From Rhizobium anhuiense (GTDB lineage Bacteria > Pseudomonadota > Alphaproteobacteria > Rhizobiales > Rhizobiaceae): a stretch of DNA of 64,000 bases. Location of the stretch: assembly GCF_003985145.1 (NCBI RefSeq), contig NZ_ML133521.1:124001-188000 (forward strand). The letters are read 5' to 3'. The position numbers were made by a program, and so were the translations under genes. Below the pieces are notes generated by a model. It made no database searches, was not told where the DNA came from, and was given only the letters and a program-made list of their open reading frames with translations. Of the stretch, positions 16,986 to 26,284 are shown one piece after another; the stretch's first letter is position 1, and each line of letters begins with the position of its first letter.

Positions 16986-17003
16986 CTATACAAATAGATA
17001 TAG
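16986..17003. promoter_or_regulatory. Candidate GntR (HutC-type) operator
   Basis: CTATAC-N6-ATATAG carries complementary CTATA/TATAG arms separated by 8 bp. It lies in the divergent region between the amino-acid binding-protein gene and the HutC-type GntR gene. HutC-subfamily operators are AT-rich dyads of this kind. The arms are short, so the call is moderate. Confidence 0.4.
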
Positions 17004-17128
17004 GCGGGCCTAGAGTGTCAATGTAAAAGACGAGGAACGCAAAATTTGTGCCGGGCGGCAGCGATCTGCACCGGCGCGACCCGACCGTTCCGGAACTTAT
17101 GATCGTTGACGCCGGATGAGGTGCGGAC

Positions 17129-17836
17129 TTGGTATCGATTTACCAGCGTATTTTTACGGATATCGAGACGAAGATCATCAGCGGCATTTGGCGGCCGGGT
17201 GACTGCATTCCCGTCGAGCGCGAACTCGTGGCGCAATATCAATGCTCGCGCATGACGGTCAGCAAGGCGCTGTCGGCGCTGGCCGAGCGCGGCATGATCG
17301 TCAGAAGGCGCAAGACCGGTTCGTTCGTCGCCTCCCCCCAGATCGACCGCACGGTGATGGATATCCAGGATATCAGCACCGAGGCGGAACTGGCCGGGCA
17401 CGAACACCACTTCGAAATCCTCGCCCGCAAGATCGAGCGCCTCGGAGAGGTGGAAGCGCAGCAGCTGTCGGAAGCTGCCGATGCAGAAGTCCTCAGGCTT
17501 CAATGCCTGCATATCGTCGACGGCAGACCGAATGCCATCGAGCGGCGCATCATCATGCTTGATGCCGTCCCGCGGGCGAGAGAAGAAAGCTTTGCCTCGA
17601 CTCCCCCCGGCAAATGGCTGCTGCAGGAGGTTCCCTGGTCCAAGGCCAAACATGTCATTCGTGCCGTTTCGGCCGATAGTGCGACCGCCCGAATCCTGCA
17701 GACAGAGAAAGGCGAGGCCTGCCTTAGCCTCGTCCGCCAGACCTGGCAGAATGGCCGCACGGTGACTTATGTCGAGTTTGTCCATCCAGGCGACCGGTTC
17801 CAGTTTGCGGGGACCTTTCATCCGATGGCAAATTGA
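17129..17836 (+). CDS. GntR-family transcriptional regulator (HutC/UTRA subfamily)
   Basis: This 235-residue regulator has a winged helix at about residues 5-70 (ERELVAQYQCSRMTVSKALSAL split by the recognition helix) and a C-terminal UTRA ligand domain. The C-terminus VEFVHPGDRFQFAGTFHP resembles histidine-utilisation repressors. The start is a TTG at 17129; no ATG gives the complete helix. It is divergent from the amino-acid transporter and upstream of the LysR gene. It may repress the transporter in the absence of the amino acid; histidine or urocanate is only one possibility. Confidence 0.85.
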   Translation: MVSIYQRIFTDIETKIISGIWRPGDCIPVERELVAQYQCSRMTVSKALSALAERGMIVRRRKTGSFVASPQIDRTVMDIQDISTEAELAGHEHHFEILARKIERLGEVEAQQLSEAADAEVLRLQCLHIVDGRPNAIERRIIMLDAVPRAREESFASTPPGKWLLQEVPWSKAKHVIRAVSADSATARILQTEKGEACLSLVRQTWQNGRTVTYVEFVHPGDRFQFAGTFHPMAN

Positions 17837-17864
17837 GTGGCGCAAATCACGAGAGGCTCTGCAA

Positions 17865-18803
17865 GTGACCGATGAGCGCTTCAAGACGATCCCGCTGAAG
17901 AGTTTGCAAGCCTTCGAGGCCGTGGGGCGCTGCGGCGGCGTGACGGCTGCGGCACTGGAGCTCAAGGTTTCGCCAGGGGCCATCAGCCAGCAGATTCGCA
18001 AGATCGAGAGCTTTCTGGGAGTTTCACTTCTGGAGCGCAGCGGACGAACCGTCGAGTTGACCGCCTGGGGCCGGCTCTATCATCAGGAGATATCGAAGGG
18101 GTTCGAGCAATTTGCGCGCGCCGAACAACTGCTGGAAAAGGCGCGCAATGAGACGGCACTGGTCCTCAGTGCGCTGTCCTCTGTCGTCAACAAATGGATC
18201 GGCAGGCGCATCTTCGACTGGCAGGCCCTTCATCCCGACGTGCAGGTGAGAATCATCGGACGCGACAAAGAGCCCCGGATCGGCTTCGATGATGTCGATT
18301 TCCGCGTGAGCTATGGGTCGGACGTGCTGCAGCACGAACATTATACCGAACTGTTTCGGGATTGGGTCGTGCCGGCCTGCTCGCCGGCGCTGATGCAGGA
18401 TCGCGCGCATGCGGCTCGCGATCTCTTCGAACAGCCCTTGCTGCATGTCGAGTGGGAACGACACTTCACTCCCTATCCCAGCTGGGCGGAGTTTGCCGCC
18501 AAGGCCGGCATTTCCTTCGATGCGTCGACATCAGGCCTCTCTTTCACCCTGTCGAGCAGTGCGATTGACGCGGCCGTCAACAAACGCGGCGTCGTGCTGG
18601 CGCAAATGTCGATGATATCAGATGAGCTCGCGGCGCAAACGCTCGTCATTCCGGTCGACATACGCATTGCACTGCGTGAAAGCTATTTCCTCGCCTGGGA
18701 TCGTGCGGCGTTGCAGAAGCCCCATGGGCGCGAATTCCGCGATTGGCTCATCGCTATTTCCCGTCAGCAGGCCGTGGCATCGGCACCCAAGCCAATGCTT
18801 TAG
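17865..18803 (+). CDS. LysR-family transcriptional regulator
   Basis: This 312-residue regulator has an N-terminal helix-turn-helix (residues 10-70) beginning with LKSLQAFEAVGRCGGVTAAA and a C-terminal LysR substrate domain. The sequence is closest to the GcvA/TrpI-like branch (FKTIPLKSLQAFEAVGRCGG). A GTG start at 17865 is chosen because GAGAGG precedes it and the domain begins immediately; the in-frame ATG at 17769 lies inside the GntR gene. It is transcribed in the same direction as the monooxygenase genes that follow and probably activates them. Confidence 0.87.
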   Translation: MTDERFKTIPLKSLQAFEAVGRCGGVTAAALELKVSPGAISQQIRKIESFLGVSLLERSGRTVELTAWGRLYHQEISKGFEQFARAEQLLEKARNETALVLSALSSVVNKWIGRRIFDWQALHPDVQVRIIGRDKEPRIGFDDVDFRVSYGSDVLQHEHYTELFRDWVVPACSPALMQDRAHAARDLFEQPLLHVEWERHFTPYPSWAEFAAKAGISFDASTSGLSFTLSSSAIDAAVNKRGVVLAQMSMISDELAAQTLVIPVDIRIALRESYFLAWDRAALQKPHGREFRDWLIAISRQQAVASAPKPML

Positions 18804-18914
18804 AAAAACTAAAATGGAACCCAGCTGGGCGATATTGATGAAAATTTGCGCTGGGCGATAATTCGCTCAGTCGCCCTGCGTTGGCGGCATGACCCGACAA
18901 AGCAGGAGAGCTCA

Positions 18915-20270
18915 ATGGCGCACACCGACAAGATGAAACTCGGGACTTTCGTCTATACCTTCGGCTTTCATCCTGCCTCCTGGCTGCATCCGGCAAGCGA
19001 CGTCAAGGGCGCCAACGACTTCGCCCATCTGCTCGATGTCGCCAAACGATCCCAAGCGGCGAAATTCGATTTCATGTTCATGGCGGATTCCCCCGCCGCT
19101 GCCGTCGGCGACGCCAATGCGCTTGCCCGCATTCCGACCAAGATGAACCGTTTCGAACCCCTCTCGCTGCTTTCGGCTCTGGCGGTCACCACCAGCGATC
19201 TCGGTCTCGTGGCGACCGTCTCGACCAGTTACTACGAGCCATACAATGTCGCGCGTCTGTTCGCCTCGATCGACCATCTGAGCCAGGGCCGCGTCTGCTG
19301 GAACGTCGTCACGTCAGATCACGACGAAACCGGCTACAACTTCAACCGCGAGGGGCTCGACCCGCATGCTCTACGCTATGAGCGCGGCAACGAATTCGTC
19401 GATGTCGTGTTCGGTCTTTGGGACAGCTTCGAGGAAGGCGCACTGCTTCTCGACCGTGAAAACGGTGTCTATTATGACAAGGACAAGCACCATACGCTCA
19501 ATCACAAAGGTAAGCACTTCCAGGTTCGCGGCCCCCTCAACATCGCGCGAACGCCCCAGGGCCGCCCCGTCATCGCCCAGGCGGGCGGTTCGGAACCCGG
19601 AATAGACATGGCGGCGCGAACCGCCGAGATCGTCTTCAGCCTCGCATCGAATATCGAGCGTAACCGGGCCTTCTACGAAAACGTCAAGCGCCGGATGCCG
19701 GCCTATGGACGCGATCCGGACGATCTGAAAATCATGCCGGGCATCGTGATCAATGTCGGTGAAACCGAGGCCGAGGCAAAGGCCAAGGTCGATTATCTGA
19801 TCGACAAGATGCATCCGGATGTCGGCCGATTGATGCTCTCCGAATTCCTGGAAGCGGACCTGCACGACGTCGCTCTCGACAAGCCCTTCCCTATGGATCG
19901 GCTGCCGGCGGCGCCGAAGGGGTCACGCGCTCTGTTCGACGAGCTGGTCGATTTCGTGAAAGGCGGCCACACCGTCGGCGAACTCATCCGGCACTATGCC
20001 GAGAAACATACTGGAAATGGCATCACGGGCACGCCGTCCCAGATTGCCGACTTCATGGAGGAATGGTTCGAGACGCGCGCCGCCGACGGCTTCATCCTGA
20101 TGTTTCCGACCTTGCCGTCGAGTCTCGACGACTTCGTGCGGCTGGTCCTGCCCGAGCTTCGCCGCCGCGGGCTGTTCCGCGAGGAATACGAGGGCAAGAC
20201 CTTGCGTGAAAACCTCGGTCTTTCAATGCCTGTAAACCGCTTTGCCAAAACGAAAGAGTCAGCCCGATGA
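18915..20270 (+). CDS. FMN-dependent monooxygenase, luciferase-like (NtaA/SnaA/DszA family)
   Basis: This 451-residue class C flavin monooxygenase is of the NtaA/EmoA/SnaA/DszA group and uses reduced FMN supplied by a separate reductase. Conserved family blocks are FEPLSLLSALA, GRVCWNVVTS and RYERGNEF. Substrates of this group include aminopolycarboxylates and organosulfur compounds; the substrate here is not evident. The ATG at 18915 follows GGAGAG by 5 bp. The stop overlaps the flavin reductase start by four bases, so enzyme and reductase are made together. Confidence 0.88.
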   Translation: MAHTDKMKLGTFVYTFGFHPASWLHPASDVKGANDFAHLLDVAKRSQAAKFDFMFMADSPAAAVGDANALARIPTKMNRFEPLSLLSALAVTTSDLGLVATVSTSYYEPYNVARLFASIDHLSQGRVCWNVVTSDHDETGYNFNREGLDPHALRYERGNEFVDVVFGLWDSFEEGALLLDRENGVYYDKDKHHTLNHKGKHFQVRGPLNIARTPQGRPVIAQAGGSEPGIDMAARTAEIVFSLASNIERNRAFYENVKRRMPAYGRDPDDLKIMPGIVINVGETEAEAKAKVDYLIDKMHPDVGRLMLSEFLEADLHDVALDKPFPMDRLPAAPKGSRALFDELVDFVKGGHTVGELIRHYAEKHTGNGITGTPSQIADFMEEWFETRAADGFILMFPTLPSSLDDFVRLVLPELRRRGLFREEYEGKTLRENLGLSMPVNRFAKTKESAR

Positions 20271-20803
20271 GTGCCGAGGCTTTGATCAGCGAGGCGGACT
20301 TCAAGCTTTCGATGCGTCATCTGGCAGGGGCGGTCAGCGTGATTACGGTCGGCGACGGGCAAGACCGCACCGGCTTCACCGCAACCTCGGTGTCCTCGCT
20401 TTCGGCGGCGTTGCCTTCCGTCATCGTCAGTGTCAACCGCGCGTCTTCCTCATGGCCGGCGCTGCAGCGGTACGGCTGCTTCTGTGTCAACGTGCTCGCC
20501 GCCGACCAGCAGCAGGTGGCCCAATCCTTTGCCGGTCTCGACGGGCGAAAAGGCGCCGAACGTTACGGCGACGCGGGATGGTATCGCCTCAAGACGGGTG
20601 CCGCCGCCCTTGAAAATGCCCTGACGGTCCTGGACTGCAAGCTCGAAACCGCATTCCACTACAATTCTCATGCGATTTTGGTCGGACATGTCTGCGCTAT
20701 CGAAATCCGGCAGGACATGGGACCCCTGCTTTACTGGCGCGGTGGCTATCATCAACTTCCGGCGGAGGCCGATCGCAGCGGTCTAGCGAAGGCGCTCGGA
20801 TAA
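20267..20803 (+). CDS. Flavin reductase (NtaB/HpaC-like), partner of the monooxygenase
   Basis: This 178-residue flavin reductase-like FMN-binding protein shows the family motifs GAVSVITVGDGQDRTGFTAT and SVSSLSAALPSVIVSVNR. It reduces FMN with NAD(P)H and feeds the upstream monooxygenase. The ATGA overlap with the monooxygenase stop indicates coupling. Its last 21 bases overlap the 3' end of the facing aminotransferase gene, an unusually tight convergent arrangement. Confidence 0.88.
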   Translation: MSAEALISEADFKLSMRHLAGAVSVITVGDGQDRTGFTATSVSSLSAALPSVIVSVNRASSSWPALQRYGCFCVNVLAADQQQVAQSFAGLDGRKGAERYGDAGWYRLKTGAAALENALTVLDCKLETAFHYNSHAILVGHVCAIEIRQDMGPLLYWRGGYHQLPAEADRSGLAKALG

Positions 20804-21946
20804 TAATCCGATCGAGGCCACATCCGCGTTGGCGAAGGCAAGTCTGAGGTAGCGCTCCTGTCCCTCCCCGAAATAGGCGCCGGGCAAACAAACTATGCCG
20901 GCTTCCCTGGCGAGCTTTTCGGCAACCTCTGAAGACGATCGATCGGCGTGGGGATGGCGGACAAAGGCAAAATAGGCGCCGATCGCTCCGATCTTCCAAT
21001 CCGGCAGCCCGGAAAAGACCTGCCTCAACGCATCGGCCCGGCGGGCGATCTCCAGCCGATTGCCGGCCCGCCAATCGGCAAGCGCCGGGAGGGCCAATGC
21101 AACGGCGATCTGAGCCGAGCGCGGCGCGCAGATCTGCATATTGTCCATGACCTTGGCGATCTCGGCGATGAGCTTGGGGCCTGCCGTGATCGCACCCAGT
21201 CTATGACCGGGAATGCAGAAGGATTTCGAAAAACTGTAGAGAAGAACGAGCGTGTCCTCCCAGTCCGGCTCGGACAGCAAAGAGTGCGGCCGCCCATAAT
21301 CCTCGCCAAGGAAATCGCGATAGGTTTCATCGAGGATCAGCCAGGCGCCATATTTCCGGCAGAGGACGAAAAGCTCGTGCAGCAGGCTTGGCGGATACAC
21401 CGCTCCGGTGGGATTGTTGGGTGTTACGACGGCAAGCATCTTCGCGCCGGCCGCAAGTGCAGCCTCGGCCGAACGCGGATCGGGAAGGAACCCGCCGGCG
21501 GCGGCGCAATCGACCAATCGACGCCCGATGCCCAGCATCGACAGCGTTGTGTCGTGATTGAAATAAAAGGGATTGGTGAGCGCCACCGTATCGCCGGCGC
21601 CCGCAAGCGCGATCGCCGCACACATGAAGGCCTGATTGCAGCCGGCGGTGATATGGATATTGCCGGCGGAAAGCTCGGCGCCGTAAAGCTCGGCAAGGTG
21701 AGCCGCATAGGTCTTGCGCAACAGAGGTTCGCCCTCGATCGGCCCGTATCCGGTCATCGCCTGTTGACCGGCCGCCTCGGCCAGAAGACGAAGCATTTCC
21801 GGATGCGCGGGATAGCCGGGGACGGCTTGCGACAGATCGATGAGCGGTCCTTTTTCGCCCTTGTATTCGCGGCTCCAGGCGACGACCGAAGGAATAGGCG
21901 GGGCAGAGAGGCGGGCAACGAGGGAATTGGGTTTTGCAGCGATCAT
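20783..21946 (-). CDS. Pyridoxal-phosphate aminotransferase, class I/II
   Basis: This 387-residue fold-type I aminotransferase has the PLP-lysine motif SFSKSFCIPGHRLG, the NPTGAVYP loop and the LDETYRDF aspartate motif. Such enzymes transfer the amino group of an amino acid to an oxo acid. It is divergent from the agmatinase-family gene, sharing a 96-bp promoter region with paired direct repeats. This linkage suggests both act on the same nitrogen compound. The substrate cannot be read from the sequence. Confidence 0.88.
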   Translation of the reverse strand: MIAAKPNSLVARLSAPPIPSVVAWSREYKGEKGPLIDLSQAVPGYPAHPEMLRLLAEAAGQQAMTGYGPIEGEPLLRKTYAAHLAELYGAELSAGNIHITAGCNQAFMCAAIALAGAGDTVALTNPFYFNHDTTLSMLGIGRRLVDCAAAGGFLPDPRSAEAALAAGAKMLAVVTPNNPTGAVYPPSLLHELFVLCRKYGAWLILDETYRDFLGEDYGRPHSLLSEPDWEDTLVLLYSFSKSFCIPGHRLGAITAGPKLIAEIAKVMDNMQICAPRSAQIAVALALPALADWRAGNRLEIARRADALRQVFSGLPDWKIGAIGAYFAFVRHPHADRSSSEVAEKLAREAGIVCLPGAYFGEGQERYLRLAFANADVASIGLLSERLR

Positions 21947-21960
21947 GTCGATTTCTCTTT

Positions 21961-21991
21961 GATACCGATTGCTACAACGATACCAATTGCT
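21961..21991. promoter_or_regulatory. Tandem direct repeat in the aminotransferase/agmatinase divergent promoter
   Basis: GATACCGATTGCT and GATACCAATTGCT differ at one base and are offset by 18 bp. They lie in the 96-bp gap between two divergent genes, starting 15 bp from the aminotransferase ATG. They look like two sites for one regulator, possibly the nearby GntR or LysR protein. Confidence 0.55.
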
Positions 21992-22042
21992 TTCTCAACC
22001 TCTTTGTCTGACGAGACGGACCTGAAGCGGAGACGCAAGCGC

Positions 22043-23098
22043 ATGGTGTGGGACAAAACGCGGCTGGAACAACTGCGGGCAGAATTTGCGGACGCCAATG
22101 GCGGCGAGATCTTCGACGAGAAGTTTCGGAAAGTGGCGGAGAAGATCATCTCCAAGAACGGCACGAGACTGGCGCCCTATGCCGGAATACCGACTTTCCT
22201 CAGCGCGCCTTACATGCAGGTTGCGGCCGAGGATCCGGACTTCGGCAATCTCCAGGTTGCGATCACCGGCATCCCCATGGATCTTGGCGTCACCAATCGT
22301 CCAGGCTCGCGCTTCGGACCGAGAGCGCTTCGCGCTATCGAAAGGATCGGCCCCTACAATCACGTTCTCGCCACGGCGCCGGTCTTCGATCTTCGGGTCG
22401 CCGACATTGGCGACGTGCCGTTCCAGAGCCGTTACCGGCTGGAGCTCAGCCACGACGACATCGAAAAACGCGTCGGCCAGATCGTCGATGCCGGCGTTGC
22501 CCCGCTTTCCGTCGGAGGCGATCATTCCATCAGCCAACCGATTTTGAAGGCCATCGGTCGGCAGCAACCGGTCGGCCTCATTCACATCGATGCCCATTGC
22601 GACACAAGCGGCGCCTTCGATCAGACGAAGTTTCATCACGGCGGACCGTTCCGCAATGCGGTGCTGGACGGCGTGCTCGATCCGACAAGGACGATCCAGA
22701 TCGGCATCCGGGGTTCGGCGGAATATTTGTGGGAATTCTCCTATGCGTCGGGAATGACGGTGATCCACGCAGAAGACATCAGCGGAATGGGGATTGCCGC
22801 TGTCATTGCCAAGGCAAAATCCATCGTCGGCGATGGCCCGACTTATCTTTCTTTCGACGTCGACAGCCTTGATCCGAGCTTTGCGCCCGGCACGGGCACG
22901 CCCGAGGTCGGTGGATTGACCACGCGTGAAGTCCTGGAACTGATACGCGGGCTGAAAGGGATCAACCTGGTGGGTGGGGACGTCGTCGAAGTCGCCCCGC
23001 AATATGACGCAACGACCAACACGGCCCACGCCGCAGCACAGGTGCTCTTCGAAATTCTGAGCCTCATGGTGTTTAGTCCGTCGATCGGCAAACGCTAA
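22043..23098 (+). CDS. speB: Agmatinase-family ureohydrolase
   Basis: This 351-residue arginase/agmatinase-superfamily enzyme hydrolyses a guanidino compound to urea and an amine. All Mn ligands are visible: VGGDHSIS, the IDAHCDTSG block and the SFDVDSLDP block. HHGGPFRNAV after the second motif is typical of agmatinase, guanidinobutyrase and guanidinopropionase types. The start at 22043 is the first ATG giving a normal N-terminus; longer in-frame reading reaches into the aminotransferase gene on the other strand. Agmatine, guanidinobutyrate or guanidinopropionate are all possible substrates. Confidence 0.85.
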   Translation: MVWDKTRLEQLRAEFADANGGEIFDEKFRKVAEKIISKNGTRLAPYAGIPTFLSAPYMQVAAEDPDFGNLQVAITGIPMDLGVTNRPGSRFGPRALRAIERIGPYNHVLATAPVFDLRVADIGDVPFQSRYRLELSHDDIEKRVGQIVDAGVAPLSVGGDHSISQPILKAIGRQQPVGLIHIDAHCDTSGAFDQTKFHHGGPFRNAVLDGVLDPTRTIQIGIRGSAEYLWEFSYASGMTVIHAEDISGMGIAAVIAKAKSIVGDGPTYLSFDVDSLDPSFAPGTGTPEVGGLTTREVLELIRGLKGINLVGGDVVEVAPQYDATTNTAHAAAQVLFEILSLMVFSPSIGKR

Positions 23099-23165
23099 GG
23101 CCGACCTCTCGGTCAACTCTGGCAATTGGACGGATGGGCCACCGCGGCACCTTTTCGCGACATGC

Positions 23166-24125
23166 TTAGTGAAGCGTGCCGCTGATCACCATTTTTGACA
23201 CGAACGCGGATAGCAGCTGGCTGTCAAAATGACCTGGCGAATTCATCATGATGTTGATCGCCTCAGCTTGTGAGAAAGCGCGCTTATACGGCCTGATTGT
23301 CGTCAGGGCTTCATACACGTCGCAGATGGCCGCGAGCCGGGCTACGTATGGGATATTCTTTCCCGCGAGCCGACTAGGATAGCCGGAGCCGTCGAATTTC
23401 TCGTGGTGATGGCGGCAAATGTCGAGCACCTGCTTGGGCACATCGGCGACATGAGAAACCAGCTCATATCCCCGCTGAGGATGCCCGCGAACGAGACTCA
23501 TTTCCTCAGCCGTCAGCTTGCCGGGTTTCGTTAAAATTTCGTCGGGGAGCGCCATTTTTCCAAGATCATGAACCAGGCCGCCAAGTCCCAGTACCCGTAC
23601 CTCCTCTTCACCATGACCGAGGCCGCGCCCGAGAGTGATCATCAACGCGCTAACCGCCAGCGAGTGGAGGAACGTCAACTCATCCTTGTCCTTCAGCCTC
23701 GCGATTGCGATGAGTGCACCGGCGTTGTCGAGGGCTGCAGACATGATCCTCTCCACAGCAGAGCTTGCCGCATCACTGGCAAAAGTGGCTTTGATCCTGG
23801 CGTCAGCCAGCATGTGGCGAATTTGCGGTCTCGTATCCTCTACGCATTGTCTCGCCTGCTTGATTTCCCGCGCCGAAAACACGGCGCGGAGCTGGGCGTC
23901 AAACGCAACCCGATCGATTTCCTGTGGCCCACCTGGTTCGACATCCGAGCCTTTTCTGACGTCAATGACGACAGTCATCAGGCGACGTGCCATCAAGCTC
24001 TCAACCTGACCGGCCGATGAGATCAGGAACGGTTTGAACCGGCGTGTCGTATCTTCTCCATGAATTTCAACATCCTCGACATACATTCCCACCCGCAATT
24101 GACTCACATGTATTCTTTTTCGCAT
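23166..24125 (-). CDS. HD-GYP domain protein with DUF3391 (c-di-GMP phosphodiesterase type)
   Basis: This 319-residue cytoplasmic protein has an N-terminal DUF3391 domain (MRKRIHVSQLRVGMYVEDVE) and a C-terminal HD-GYP domain. The metal-binding HD motif is VHDLGKMALPDE and the GYP motif is FDGSGYPS, both intact, as are HHHEK and CDVYEA. Intact HD-GYP proteins hydrolyse cyclic di-GMP. No transmembrane segment or receiver domain is present. It is divergent from the sensor kinase gene across 457 bp of AT-richer DNA. Confidence 0.88.
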   Translation of the reverse strand: MRKRIHVSQLRVGMYVEDVEIHGEDTTRRFKPFLISSAGQVESLMARRLMTVVIDVRKGSDVEPGGPQEIDRVAFDAQLRAVFSAREIKQARQCVEDTRPQIRHMLADARIKATFASDAASSAVERIMSAALDNAGALIAIARLKDKDELTFLHSLAVSALMITLGRGLGHGEEEVRVLGLGGLVHDLGKMALPDEILTKPGKLTAEEMSLVRGHPQRGYELVSHVADVPKQVLDICRHHHEKFDGSGYPSRLAGKNIPYVARLAAICDVYEALTTIRPYKRAFSQAEAINIMMNSPGHFDSQLLSAFVSKMVISGTLH

Positions 24126-24582
24126 TTCTAATCCGATTCAGAATGACCTTGGTATCAGCGTAGTGTCGGGTATCGGATGGTCCTGGCGCGGAAATCCCGC
24201 CATCCGGGGTCAAGAGGGGCTGAAGGCTCTCGCAGAGGTGTTATTGTTGCTGAGCCGCTGTCCATGCTCCCTACCAAACCGACTTTCAGATCAGGTTACG
24301 AGGTTGATTAGATTTTGATCGAATGGACGCCGGAAGCCGAGCTTCGCGTATGAAAGGTTTTCTCCACCATTCTGACTCCTTTTCGAAAGCAGTGAGATTG
24401 ACCTGATGTCACGTCATTCTCTAAAGACTGTGAACATACAATCCTAAGTCGTACCCTTGAGAGCGCCGGAGCGTGAGCCGCATAATTTTCGAGAGTAAGA
24501 AATCAGCTTATCGGATATGGTTCGGAATGCGTTGCAATGTCCCCATCTGGCCGTCGCCGCACAATGGAATTTGGCGTAAGAG
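24126..24582. other. Long divergent intergenic region between HD-GYP and sensor kinase genes
   Basis: This 457-bp stretch is visibly AT-richer than the surrounding operons. I see no open frame with coding character. A modest interrupted dyad (TGGCG at 24184 with CGCCA at 24198) lies about 60 bp from the HD-GYP start. No recognisable -35/-10, sigma-54 or ECF promoter stands out. Confidence 0.5.
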
Positions 24583-26118
24583 ATGATCGGTGGCGATAAA
24601 TATGTTGGCTCCGTAGGAAAAGCATCGCTCGCGATCATCGCGCTGATGTTTCTGTCGCTGATCACCCTCTTGTCGCTCTGGCTGGTATCCAGCTACGAGA
24701 CAACTGTGCGCCGTGGCGACGAGCGTGTCAGCGCCGCTTCCAAAATCGTTGCAGCCAACGCGAACTGGTTGAATTCCCTTGCTCGTGAGACCCTGCACCG
24801 GATCGATGATACTCTGGGGCCGAGCACATCTTTGCCCGGCCCGGATCGCCTGCGCGATCTTGCCGCTGCCGTCAACGACCTCCCGCCTCTGGCGACTGCC
24901 TATGTCATCGGGGCCGACGGAAAAACGCTCTTCTCGAATGATCGCGATATCAAGCCGATCGACGTTAGAGACCGCGACTACTTCGTCCGGCTGAGAAACG
25001 GTGCCGACGAATATACATCTTCGCTGATCATCAGCCGCCTTAGCCAGCGGCAGATATTCGTCTTCAGCCGCAGGCTAGAACGAAACGGCGTGTTCGCCGG
25101 CGTCGCCGTGATTGCCTTCGACGCGAGCATTCTAAGGCCAATATGGGACGCAGTCGCGTTAGGCGAGAACTCGATCGTCAGCCTCATCAGACGCGACGGG
25201 CAACTTATCGCCCGATACCCGGAACCCGACGGACCGGTCGATATGCGAAACCACAAGCTGTTTACCGACTATATGAGGAAGGCGACATCAGGCACCTACC
25301 GCTCCGTGTCGCCAGTCGACCATGAGGATCGCTTGGTCGCATACCGGATCCTCGAACGCACCCCTTTTGTGGCCATTGCGTCGGCAGACATCCATGTAAT
25401 CATGCAGCCCTTCTGGGAGGATGCCAAAATTGCGGCTTCGTTGATCGCCTTCGCCCTCATCGGAGCTTTGGCAGCCGCTTTGTGGATCCAGAATCTCATC
25501 AAGGTCGACACATTGCACACCAGGCAGCTTGCGGATGCGTTGCGGTCAAATGAAACGCTCATGCGGGAGATACATCACCGAGTGAAGAACAACCTGCAGA
25601 CGGTGATGGCCCTGTTGCGCTTACAGGGTTTTGAGCAGGAAGCCGTTCAAAAACTAAATCAGCGCATTTCTGCGATGTCCGCCGTTCACGAGCAGATGTA
25701 CGGCTTCGACCAGTTTAGCGGGATATCCGCGCGCGAATTCATTCCATCCTTCGTCAAGACGCTGGTCGACGTCCATGGTCGCGCCGTGTCCGTCGCCTTT
25801 GAAATCGACGACATCGTCATTGCTGCTGACAAGGCAACGCCGTTTGCCCTCCTGCTCAACGAGTTGATTGCCAACAGCATGAAATACGCGTTCGAGGGCC
25901 GAGAATCCGGAAATATTCGCGTCATGCTGCACGCGACAGAGGGAGAGCAATCCAGGCTGACCGTCGCAGATAACGGGATCGGATTCGACGGTCGATCGGA
26001 CGAACCCGGAATGGGGACAAGGCTGATTAAAGCCTTTGTAAATCAACTGCATGGCGAGGCGGAATACTACCGCGAGGACGGGACGCAGTTTACGGCGACA
26101 CTCAAGCTCACTGATTGA
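24583..26118 (+). CDS. Membrane sensor histidine kinase (Cache domain, HisKA_2 family)
   Basis: This 511-residue kinase has a transmembrane segment at about 13-35, a periplasmic dCache-like sensor at about 40-280 and a second transmembrane segment at about 286-305. A HisKA_2 domain follows with the phospho-acceptor motif EIHHRVKNNLQ at about 329-339, then an ATPase domain with N box NELIANSMKYAF near 427. HisKA_2 kinases in alphaproteobacteria often signal to stress-type or single-domain response regulators. No response regulator lies beside it, so its partner is elsewhere. Confidence 0.88.
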   Translation: MIGGDKYVGSVGKASLAIIALMFLSLITLLSLWLVSSYETTVRRGDERVSAASKIVAANANWLNSLARETLHRIDDTLGPSTSLPGPDRLRDLAAAVNDLPPLATAYVIGADGKTLFSNDRDIKPIDVRDRDYFVRLRNGADEYTSSLIISRLSQRQIFVFSRRLERNGVFAGVAVIAFDASILRPIWDAVALGENSIVSLIRRDGQLIARYPEPDGPVDMRNHKLFTDYMRKATSGTYRSVSPVDHEDRLVAYRILERTPFVAIASADIHVIMQPFWEDAKIAASLIAFALIGALAAALWIQNLIKVDTLHTRQLADALRSNETLMREIHHRVKNNLQTVMALLRLQGFEQEAVQKLNQRISAMSAVHEQMYGFDQFSGISAREFIPSFVKTLVDVHGRAVSVAFEIDDIVIAADKATPFALLLNELIANSMKYAFEGRESGNIRVMLHATEGEQSRLTVADNGIGFDGRSDEPGMGTRLIKAFVNQLHGEAEYYREDGTQFTATLKLTD

Positions 26119-26284
26119 GCGAGCATCAACTCGATGCCTGCGTCCCTGCGCATGCAGGCCTTCTATGCCTGCTGCATCGGGGAACACTTTTCGTCGCGCT
26201 TGGGCGACCCATCTTCCAGAATGCACTGCCGCTGGTGCGCGATTTCCTCGACCGCAGCTTGTCAGATGTCACCGGGAGAAAGAC

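Noticed and set aside
20948..22042. N-terminal extension of the ureohydrolase frame by 365 codons
   Set aside because: The extension is antisense to the aminotransferase; the family N-terminus begins at 22043.
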